Assembly (NCBI GenBank): GCA_905236835.1
Contig: CAJOQY010000355.1
Span: forward strand, 1 to 6,836
Source: an uncultured Oscillibacter sp.
GTDB taxonomy: Bacteria > Bacillota > Clostridia > Oscillospirales > Oscillospiraceae
DNA length: 6,836 bases
Direction of reading: 5' to 3'
The stretch's first letter is position 1. Every line of letters starts with the position of its first letter. The position numbers and the translations under genes are program-made. Below, one piece after another: positions 1 through 4,857 of this stretch. The notes under the pieces are model-generated. The model saw nothing but the letters and a program-made list of their open reading frames with translations, ran no database searches and was not told the DNA's origin.

Positions 1-564
1 AATTTACTCGAAATCGCCGATACGATTATTATCGGCGGCGGCATGTCTTACACGTTCTCCGTCGCGCTGGGCGGCAAGGCCGGCAATTCGCTGCTGGAAT
101 CCGACTGGCTGGATTATTCCAAAGAAATGGTCCAGAAAGCCAAAGACAAAGGCGTAAAATTTTTACTGCCCGTCGATTCCGTGATCGGCGATCAATTCGC
201 CGCCGACGCCAAATCCCAGATCGTCAAGGCCGGGGAAATCCCCGACGGCTGGATGGGGCTCGATATTGGACCGGAGACGACGAAAATCTACTGCGACGCC
301 GTCGCCGACGCCGGTACTGTGATCTGGAACGGCCCCATGGGCGTGTTTGAGTTCCCGGCGTTCGCCGTCGGCACAAAGGCCGTGGCGGAAGCGTTAAGCA
401 AGACCAGCGCCATTACCGTCATTGGCGGCGGCGACAGCGCGGCGGCGGTCGAACAGTTGGGCTACGCCGACAAAATGACGCATATCTCCACCGGCGGCGG
501 CGCGTCTCTGGAATTCCTCGAAGGCAAAGAACTTCCCGGCGTCGCCTGCCTCCAGAACGCCTGA
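1..564 (+). CDS. pgk: Phosphoglycerate kinase, C-terminal half (5' truncated by window edge)
   Basis: Cytoplasmic glycolytic enzyme that transfers phosphate from 1,3-bisphosphoglycerate to ADP, giving ATP and 3-phosphoglycerate. The reading frame is open from base 1 and begins inside the conserved [13 protein letters not shown] segment, so the ATG at 43 is an internal methionine and not the start. The 187 residues seen correspond to the C-terminal nucleotide-binding domain of a protein normally near 400 residues; about half is missing upstream. Visible family motifs are the GPMGVFE nucleotide/phosphate loop (codons about 328-348), the GGGDSAAA glycine-rich segment (about 424-447) and the closing [14 protein letters not shown] block (about 490-531). 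These are intact, so the enzyme should be active if its N-terminal half is normal. It heads the visible part of a pgk-tpiA-gpmI cluster and is followed by a 288-base gap. Identification is very secure. Confidence 0.97.
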   Translation, partial: NLLEIADTIIIGGGMSYTFSVALGGKAGNSLLESDWLDYSKEMVQKAKDKGVKFLLPVDSVIGDQFAADAKSQIVKAGEIPDGWMGLDIGPETTKIYCDAVADAGTVIWNGPMGVFEFPAFAVGTKAVAEALSKTSAITVIGGGDSAAAVEQLGYADKMTHISTGGGASLEFLEGKELPGVACLQNA

Positions 565-588
565 TCTCGACTCATATCTTACAGCGTG

Positions 589-641
589 ATATTTAAATAT
601 ATTTTAAATATTTATTTAAAAATATTAAATATTATTTAAAT
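589..641. repeat. 53-base pure A/T tract flanked by 9-base direct repeats
   Basis: Every base from 589 to 641 is A or T, between genes that are clearly GC-rich. The tract contains the perfect 12-base palindrome ATATTTAAATAT (589-600), AAATATTT (606-613), ATTTAAAT (634-641) and a tandem AAATATT pair (620-633). The 9-mer TCATATCTT stands just outside on both sides (572-580 and 641-649). It lies in the pgk-tpiA gap, about 100 bases upstream of the tpiA -35 box, which is too far for an ordinary UP element. It could be a binding site for a nucleoid protein, a DNA-unwinding or curved segment, or part of the pgk 3' UTR. No function can be assigned from sequence. Confidence 0.7.
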
Positions 642-673
642 CATATCTTGTTTAATCCTCTGAGCGTTTTCCC

Positions 674-720
674 ATGCCCGAAATCCGGGGAAATTTCAAA
701 AATTCCCCGGATTCCGGCAT
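674..720 (+). terminator. Long hairpin after pgk, possible terminator without a clear U-tract
   Basis: An 11-bp perfect stem (AATCCGGGGAA at 682-692 pairing with TTCCCCGGATT at 703-713, 10-base loop) is extended outward by G680-C714 and by ATGCC (674-678) pairing with GGCAT (716-720). The extension has a bulged A681 and a C-C mismatch. It sits 109 bases after the pgk stop and 19 bases before the tpiA -35 box, a logical place to end the pgk transcript. It is followed by an A-run rather than a T-run, so it is not a textbook intrinsic terminator. An RNA-processing or 3'-end-stabilising hairpin is equally possible. Confidence 0.45.
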
Positions 721-739
721 AAAAAATCTTGTGAAACCC

Positions 740-769
740 TTGACAATCACGCCGGATTCCGTATAAAAT
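740..769 (+). promoter_or_regulatory. Sigma-A type promoter of tpiA
   Basis: A perfect -35 box TTGACA (740-745) is followed by TATAAA at 762-767 (16-base spacer) or the overlapping TAAAAT at 764-769 (18-base spacer). Transcription should begin around 774-777, leaving a leader of roughly 78 bases before the tpiA start. This indicates that tpiA, and probably the mutase gene behind it, can be transcribed independently of pgk. Confidence 0.8.
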
Positions 770-775
770 AAAGCC

Positions 776-810
776 GCTTTTCTGATTTCGGATTTCAGCC
801 GTCAGAAAGC
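776..810 (+). promoter_or_regulatory. Stem-loop at the predicted 5' end of the tpiA mRNA
   Basis: GCTTTTCTGA (776-785) can pair with TCAGAAAGC (802-810) with a single bulged T, giving about 9 bp and a 16-base loop. The hairpin starts within a base or two of the transcription start expected from the promoter at 740-769. 5'-terminal stem-loops are known to protect some mRNAs from 5'-end-dependent decay; that role here is inference. It ends 28 bases before the AGGAG site (838-842), so it does not directly block translation. Confidence 0.5.
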
Positions 811-852
811 GCCGAACCGTTCCGAACAAAACATAAAAGGAGACTGATAGAT

Positions 853-1626
853 ATGAACCGCAGATACCGTAAAACCATTATCGCCGGAAACTGGAAAATG
901 AACATGACCGCCACGGAAACAAAAAAATTCGCCGAGGACATGAAAAAAATTATGCCCCGCGTCAAATGGTGTGAAGTCGTCATCTGCGTTCCCGCCTGCA
1001 ATATTTCCACAGCGATGAAGGCATTCAAAGAACCGCGGATTATCGTAGGCGCGGAAAACGTCTATTTTGAACCCTCCGGAGCGTTCACCGGCGAAATGTC
1101 CGCCGCGATGCTGGCCGATCTGGGCGTGAAATACGTCATTGTCGGACACAGTGAACGCCGCCAGTATTTCTGCGAAACAGACCAGACGGTTAATAAAAAA
1201 GTCCATGCCGTGCTGGACGCGGGCATGAATCCGATCATCTGCGTGGGCGAAAGTCTGGAACAGAGGGAAACCGGCATTACGGATGATTTAATTGCCATGC
1301 AGGTCAAGAGCGCGTTATTCAACGTCAGCGCGGAGAAACTGCGCCGCTGTGTCATCGCGTATGAACCCATCTGGGCCATCGGCACCGGCAAGACCGCGAC
1401 ATCCGAACAGGCCGCCGAGGTCTGCCGCAATATCCGCGGCGTAATCCGCAATCTCTACGGCGCGCGCGTCGCCCGCGGCGTCACGATTCAATACGGCGGC
1501 TCCATGAATCCCAAGAACGCCGCCGAACTGCTTGCCCAAGCCGATATTGACGGCGGCCTGATTGGCGGCGCGTCCCTCAAGCCGGAACAATTTTTAGATA
1601 TTATCAACGCCGCCAACGGCGAATAA
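853..1626 (+). CDS. tpiA: Triosephosphate isomerase
   Basis: Cytoplasmic TIM-barrel enzyme, normally a homodimer, interconverting dihydroxyacetone phosphate and glyceraldehyde 3-phosphate. The 257-residue length is normal. All catalytic elements are present: N13 and K15 in AGNWKMN, the electrophilic H99 in VIVGHSERR, the catalytic base E171 in AYEPIWAIGTGK, whose WAIGTGK (174-180) is the mobile loop 6, and the phosphate-binding YGGS (214-217) and GLIGGASL (235-242) loops. The ATG start is fixed by AAAGGAGA at 836-843, AGGAG core about 10 bases upstream. Arg codons are mostly CGC (only one CGG of about 15), in line with a well-expressed housekeeping gene. It has its own promoter and leader hairpin and is followed by 137 structured bases before the mutase-family gene. 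The N-terminal MNRRYRKTIIAGNWKMN style resembles Oscillospirales enzymes. Confidence 0.98.
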   Translation: MNRRYRKTIIAGNWKMNMTATETKKFAEDMKKIMPRVKWCEVVICVPACNISTAMKAFKEPRIIVGAENVYFEPSGAFTGEMSAAMLADLGVKYVIVGHSERRQYFCETDQTVNKKVHAVLDAGMNPIICVGESLEQRETGITDDLIAMQVKSALFNVSAEKLRRCVIAYEPIWAIGTGKTATSEQAAEVCRNIRGVIRNLYGARVARGVTIQYGGSMNPKNAAELLAQADIDGGLIGGASLKPEQFLDIINAANGE

Positions 1627-1658
1627 TCAAACCAAATCAATCCGATTATAAATCAGCC

Positions 1659-1708
1659 AGCCGCGCGGGAAAGGGTTTTTGATCGCTTCATGATCTTCCC
1701 GCGCGGCT
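1659..1708 (+). promoter_or_regulatory. Compound hairpin between tpiA and gpmI, no U-tract
   Basis: A perfect 13-bp stem, AGCCGCGCGGGAA (1659-1671) with TTCCCGCGCGGCT (1696-1708), encloses a 24-base apical part in which GATC (1681-1684) can pair with GATC (1692-1695). The stem is followed by CATCAATCGC, not a T-run, so it should not terminate transcription by itself. A second small hairpin, ATCGCG (1714-1719) with CGCGAT (1724-1729), stands closer to the next ribosome binding site. The loop segment GATCGC (1681-1686) is also complementary to GCGATC (1725-1730), so a pseudoknot or alternative fold is possible. No promoter is evident in this gap. The likely role is mRNA processing, stability or attenuation between tpiA and the mutase-family gene. 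Confidence 0.6.
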
Positions 1709-1748
1709 CATCAATCGCGGACACGCGATCAGCGGACGGAAAGAAATC

Positions 1749-1753
1749 GAGGA
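1749..1753 (+). promoter_or_regulatory. Ribosome binding site deciding the gpmI start
   Basis: GAGGA at 1749-1753 lies 10 bases before the ATG at 1764, the same spacing as at tpiA. An in-frame TTG at 1755 would extend the protein by three residues but is only one base from this site, so it is not usable. The ATG at 1764 is therefore chosen, and the protein begins MKKTPALLVIMDGFG as family members do. Confidence 0.75.
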
Positions 1754-1763
1754 ATTGAATCTG

Positions 1764-3314
1764 ATGAAGAAAACGCCTGCGCTTCTGGTTATCATGGACG
1801 GTTTCGGCTTTGCCGACGGAAATCCCGACTGCCTGTCGGACAGCGAACCGGTCGGCGAACGCGATTTGTCCGGCAACGGAAACCTGTCGCCGCGTATCGG
1901 CGATTCAGCCGGGAAGCATTGGACATTTGACGCGGTCCGCGCCGCGAAAACGCCCTGTCTGGACCGGCTCAGCCGGGAATACGCGCTGACGGTCCTGTCC
2001 GCGTCCGGAAATGACGCGGGATTTCCCGCCGGACAGCCGGGCAACGGGCCGGGGGGCTGTCTGAACATCGGCGCGGGCCGGGTTGTTTATCAAGATCTGG
2101 TCCGGATTTCACGCGCAATCGCCGACGGGAGCTTTTATCAAAATCCCGTTTTGATACAGGCCATGGACCGCTGTCTGGAAAAGCCGTCGGCTTTGCATCT
2201 GGCGGGCGTCCTGTCAGATACGGGCGCTTACGCCCATATCGGGCATTTATTCGCTTTATTAAAAATGGCGAAACAGCGGGGGACGCGCGATGTTTATCTT
2301 CATTTGATTTTAGAAGGCCAAGATTTGAATTTATGCCGGGAGCTTCTGCGCCGCGTTCTTGATTTATGCCGCGAACTCGGCGTCGGTAAAATCGCCACGC
2401 TGATGGGCCGTTCTTTTGTGGAAGATTCCGGACACGCGGATATGCTGGAAGCGGCTTATGACGCCATGGTATACGGCGAATGCGCGGCGGCGAATCCCGA
2501 TCCGGAGGCCGCGCTGTTATCCCCGGACGGACGGACCGGCGAAAATCTTGATCCGGTGGTCTGCGCGCCGGACAGCGCCATATCCGATCATGACAGTTTA
2601 ATCTTTTGGGGATTCAAGCCGCTGAAAAATCTGGCGCGGGCTTTCACGGATCCGGATTTTGATATTTTTACCCGTCAGGTTTTCCCGCTGACCTGCGTTT
2701 CCGCCACGGATTACGGCGTCCCCGGCGCAATCGCCGCGTTTCCGCCCGCGATTATTCATAACAGTCTCGGCGAATATCTCAGCCATCTGGGCATGACGCA
2801 ATTGCGCGTGGCCGACTCCGCGCGCTTTTCCGAAATCAGTTATTATTTTAACGGCTGTAATCATCATGTTTTTCCCGGAGAGGATCAAATCAGCGTTCCC
2901 GCGTCCTCCGCGCCGGACATCTGCGCCGAATGCGTCCGGCATATGGAATCCGGCGTTTATGATTTCATCGTGCTGGGCCTGCCGGACTGCGGAAAAGCCG
3001 TATTGTCCGGTTCGCCTGACGCCGTGATTCATGCCGTTGAAACGGTTGATACCTGTATTGGCATGGTCGCGGAAGCGGCTTTGAAATTGGGCGGCGTCGC
3101 GATGATTACGGCAAGCTGCGGCGGCGCGGAAGAAATACGCGTCAACCATCACGGATCCGACGGGACGACAAATCCCGTGCCGTTTTTATTATGCGGCGCG
3201 GGGAGCGAACTCCGTTCCGGAGGCCGTCTGGCCGATATTGCCCCGACGCTTTTAGATCTCATGGGGCTGGCCTGTCCGCCTGAAATGGACGGAAAAACTT
3301 TGATTGTCGAATAA
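1764..3314 (+). CDS. gpmI: Phosphoglycerate mutase family (iPGM) protein, probably catalytically inactive
   Basis: Alkaline-phosphatase-superfamily protein of the 2,3-bisphosphoglycerate-independent phosphoglycerate mutase type, which normally interconverts 3- and 2-phosphoglycerate using two Mn ions and a phosphoserine. At 516 residues it has near-usual length. Family landmarks are clear: LVIMDGFG (8-15), LNIGAGRVVYQD (100-111), YDAMVYGE (232-239), TTNPVPF (468-474) and the C-terminal LADIAPTLLDLMGL. Active-site positions are altered, aligned from memory with the Geobacillus stearothermophilus enzyme: catalytic Ser62 is G95; His123 is Y156; Arg153 is Q186; Arg191 is S222; Arg261 and Arg264 are K285 and K288; Lys336 is R354; metal ligands Asp403, His407, Asp444, His445 and His462 are G410, L414, S451, C452 and G467. 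D12, D187 (Asp154) and R216 (Arg185) remain. Residues about 16-65 contain an insertion of about 33 residues. The frame is unbroken and codon use is ordinary, though CGG Arg codons (about 9 of 25) are commoner than in tpiA. Family assignment is secure; the loss of mutase activity is a strong inference, and any other function is unknown. Confidence 0.9.
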   Translation: MKKTPALLVIMDGFGFADGNPDCLSDSEPVGERDLSGNGNLSPRIGDSAGKHWTFDAVRAAKTPCLDRLSREYALTVLSASGNDAGFPAGQPGNGPGGCLNIGAGRVVYQDLVRISRAIADGSFYQNPVLIQAMDRCLEKPSALHLAGVLSDTGAYAHIGHLFALLKMAKQRGTRDVYLHLILEGQDLNLCRELLRRVLDLCRELGVGKIATLMGRSFVEDSGHADMLEAAYDAMVYGECAAANPDPEAALLSPDGRTGENLDPVVCAPDSAISDHDSLIFWGFKPLKNLARAFTDPDFDIFTRQVFPLTCVSATDYGVPGAIAAFPPAIIHNSLGEYLSHLGMTQLRVADSARFSEISYYFNGCNHHVFPGEDQISVPASSAPDICAECVRHMESGVYDFIVLGLPDCGKAVLSGSPDAVIHAVETVDTCIGMVAEAALKLGGVAMITASCGGAEEIRVNHHGSDGTTNPVPFLLCGAGSELRSGGRLADIAPTLLDLMGLACPPEMDGKTLIVE

Positions 3315-3326
3315 AATCAATCATAT

Positions 3327-3364
3327 AAAATTCCCGCGCCTGACGCGCGGGAATTTTTGTTTTC
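3327..3364 (+). terminator. Strong intrinsic terminator after gpmI
   Basis: A 13-bp perfect stem, AAAATTCCCGCGC (3327-3339) with GCGCGGGAATTTT (3345-3357), has a 5-base CTGAC loop and runs straight into TTTTTGTTTTC. It begins 12 bases after the mutase stop codon. It closes the glycolytic unit and separates it from the next promoter, whose -35 region follows immediately. Confidence 0.93.
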
Positions 3365-3367
3365 TAT

Positions 3368-3396
3368 TTGCATGACGCATGGAAATCTGTTATAAT
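3368..3396 (+). promoter_or_regulatory. Extended -10 promoter of the SPFH/zinc-ribbon/TPM unit
   Basis: TGTTATAAT (3388-3396) is a perfect extended -10 element (TGn plus TATAAT at 3391-3396). TTGCAT at 3368-3373 is a weak -35 at the ideal 17-base spacing. A second TATAAT occurs at 3403-3408 without a good -35. Transcription probably starts near 3403, giving a leader of about 65 bases. No separate operator is obvious except the inverted repeat at 3410-3443. Confidence 0.78.
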
Positions 3397-3409
3397 GCCT
3401 GATATAATT

Positions 3410-3443
3410 CCCGGCGTGTGAAAATATAAAAAATCAGGCCGGG
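3410..3443 (+). promoter_or_regulatory. GC inverted repeat in the leader of the SPFH gene
   Basis: CCCGGC (3410-3415) is complementary to GCCGGG (3438-3443) across a 22-base A-rich spacer. It starts a few bases after the predicted transcription start and ends 11 bases before the AAAGGAG ribosome binding site (3455-3461). It could be a leader hairpin or a protein-binding site. The arms are short, so chance is possible. Confidence 0.35.
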
Positions 3444-3467
3444 CGCGTATGCGGAAAGGAGTATTTT

Positions 3468-4784
3468 ATGGGACTGATTCGGGCCGCGATAAACGCCGCC
3501 GCCGGAACGCTGGCGGACCAGTATAAAGAATTTTTCTATTGCGAATCCATTCCGACGGATGTCTTGGCCGTCAAGGGCCACAAACGCACCGGCAAACGCT
3601 CCACCAATCGCGGGGATGATAATATCATCTCCACAGGGTCTGTCATCGCCGTGGCGGACGGACAGTGCATGATGATCGTTGAGCAGGGAAAAGTCGTGGA
3701 ATTATGCGCCGAGACGGGGCATTTTGTCTATGACGCGTCCACGGAACCGTCCATTTTCTCCGGCGGTCTGGGACAGGGCATTAAAGATATATTTAAAACC
3801 ATGGGGACGCGGATCGCGTTCGGCGGTCAGGCCCCGAAAGACCAGCGGGTATATTATTTTAATACCAAAGAAATCACGGGCAATAAATACGGTACGCCAA
3901 GCCCGGTCCCATTCCGCGTCGTGGACCCGCGCGCCGGGATTGATATTGATATATCCATCCGCTGTTTCGGCGAATATAGTTATCATATTTCCAACCCCAT
4001 GTTGTTTTACGCGAATGTCTGCGGCAACGTGTCGGAAGATTACACGCGCGATAAATTAGACGGCCAGTTAAAAAGCGAATTATTAACCGCGTTACAGCCC
4101 GCGTTCGCGCGGATTTCCGACATGGGCATCCGCTATTCCGCCCTGCCGGGACATACAACGGAATTCGCGCAGGTATTAAACAACGAATTGTCCGAAAAAT
4201 GGCGGGATCTGCGCGGCATTGAAATCGTCTCCGTTGGCGTATCCAGTGTGAAAGCCAGCGAAGAGGATGAGGCGATGTTGAAAGAAATGCAAAAGACCGC
4301 CGCCTATCGGGATCCGAATCTTGCCGCCGCGACGCTGGTCAACGCGCAGGCGGACGCCATGCGGACCGCCGCCGGAAACGCGGGCGGCGCCATGACGGGA
4401 TTTTACGGCATGAATATGGCCGGGGCCGCCGGGGGATTCAATCCGCGGGATTTATATCAAATGGGCGCGCAAAGCCAAAATCAAGCCGCGCAAAATCAAA
4501 ATTCCGCCGGGAACGCGGGCGGCGAGAACGGCTGGACGTGTCCGAAATGCGGCGCGAAAAATACCGGCAAATTCTGCATGGAATGCGGCGAAAAGAAACC
4601 CGTCCCCATGGAGGCCGGGAACTGGACGTGTCCGAAATGCGGCGCGAGTAATACCGGCAAATTCTGCGTGGAATGCGGGACAAAGCGTCCGGAGCGTCTG
4701 ACGGCGTGTCCGAAGTGCGGCCACGCGATCCCTGATCCGGATCATCCGCCGAAATTTTGCCCGGAATGCGGCAACGCGTTTTAA
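3468..4784 (+). CDS. SPFH-domain protein with three C-terminal zinc ribbons (YdjI-like)
   Basis: 438-residue cytoplasmic SPFH (stomatin/prohibitin/flotillin/HflK-C) protein of the group often annotated 'virion core protein' and related to Bacillus subtilis YdjI, which is linked to membrane recruitment of PspA. The N-terminus (1-20, GLIRAAINAAAGTLADQYK) could be an amphipathic membrane-contacting helix; no transmembrane segment is seen. The SPFH part spans about 21-260, followed by a helical stretch with the family-typical PNLAAATLVNAQADAMR (283-299), an Ala/Gly/Met segment, and a Gln/Asn-rich linker (331-355). Three zinc ribbons close the protein: C358/C361/C370/C373, C388/C391/C400/C403 and C414/C417/C431/C434; the first two are near copies. 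AAAGGAG (3455-3461), six bases before the ATG, sets the start. It is first in a three-gene unit with the zinc-ribbon membrane protein and the TPM protein, and is separated from the next gene by 73 bases containing a hairpin. Domain calls are secure; a role in membrane-stress protection is inferred from the neighbours. Confidence 0.9.
   Translation: MGLIRAAINAAAGTLADQYKEFFYCESIPTDVLAVKGHKRTGKRSTNRGDDNIISTGSVIAVADGQCMMIVEQGKVVELCAETGHFVYDASTEPSIFSGGLGQGIKDIFKTMGTRIAFGGQAPKDQRVYYFNTKEITGNKYGTPSPVPFRVVDPRAGIDIDISIRCFGEYSYHISNPMLFYANVCGNVSEDYTRDKLDGQLKSELLTALQPAFARISDMGIRYSALPGHTTEFAQVLNNELSEKWRDLRGIEIVSVGVSSVKASEEDEAMLKEMQKTAAYRDPNLAAATLVNAQADAMRTAAGNAGGAMTGFYGMNMAGAAGGFNPRDLYQMGAQSQNQAAQNQNSAGNAGGENGWTCPKCGAKNTGKFCMECGEKKPVPMEAGNWTCPKCGASNTGKFCVECGTKRPERLTACPKCGHAIPDPDHPPKFCPECGNAF
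4532..4678 (+). repeat. Tandem duplication of a zinc-ribbon unit, 90-base period
   Basis: Bases 4532-4588 and 4622-4678 are nearly identical (about four differences in 57), 90 bases apart, each encoding WTCPKCGA..NTGKFC.ECG. The intervening linker codons differ. The differences include AAA to AGT and ATG to GTG codon changes. This points to a recent internal duplication or to gene conversion that keeps the two ribbons alike. The third ribbon (from about 4707) keeps only the TGTCCGAA(A/G)TGCGGC core at DNA level. Confidence 0.9.
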
Positions 4785-4803
4785 ATCATAAATAAAATAA
4801 CAT

Positions 4804-4838
4804 AATTCCCCCCTTTCGCGCGTGATAAGGGGGGAATT
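4804..4838 (+). promoter_or_regulatory. Intercistronic hairpin before the zinc-ribbon membrane protein gene
   Basis: AATTCCCCCCTT (4804-4815) pairs perfectly with AAGGGGGGAATT (4827-4838) around an 11-base loop. It stands 20 bases after the SPFH stop and ends a few bases before the AAGGAAG ribosome binding site (4844-4850). No T-run follows on the + strand, so read-through into the next gene is expected. It may tune expression by partial attenuation, RNA cleavage or 3'-end protection of the upstream message. Confidence 0.65.
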
Positions 4839-4857
4839 GGAAAAAGGAAGTGAAAAT

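Noticed and set aside
43..45. ATG at 43 as the start of a short pgk-like protein
   Set aside because: The frame is open to base 1 and the upstream codons already encode conserved PGK sequence, so this is an internal methionine in a gene cut by the window.
565..852. A small gene in the pgk-tpiA gap
   Set aside because: No frame with a ribosome binding site and sensible composition was found; the gap is explained by an A/T island, hairpin, promoter and leader.
1647..1652. TATAAA in the tpiA-gpmI gap as a promoter -10 box
   Set aside because: No acceptable -35 box is found at 16-18 bases upstream; cotranscription with tpiA is simpler.
1755..1757. TTG at 1755 as the mutase start
   Set aside because: Only one base separates it from the GAGGA site; the ATG at 1764 has proper spacing and matches family N-termini.
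2598..3152. Long minus-strand open frame opposite the mutase gene (184 codons)
   Set aside because: It shows no recognisable motif and no ribosome binding site, and lies wholly antisense to a gene with clear family similarity; GC-rich codon bias explains the open frame.
1764..3314. Sequencing error or frameshift as the cause of the altered mutase active site
   Set aside because: The altered residues are scattered over the whole gene, each flanked by conserved family residues in the same frame, which single indels or local errors cannot produce.
4822..4824. GTG at 4822 as the start of the zinc-ribbon membrane protein
   Set aside because: It lies in the loop of the intercistronic hairpin and has no ribosome binding site, whereas the ATG at 4858 has one.
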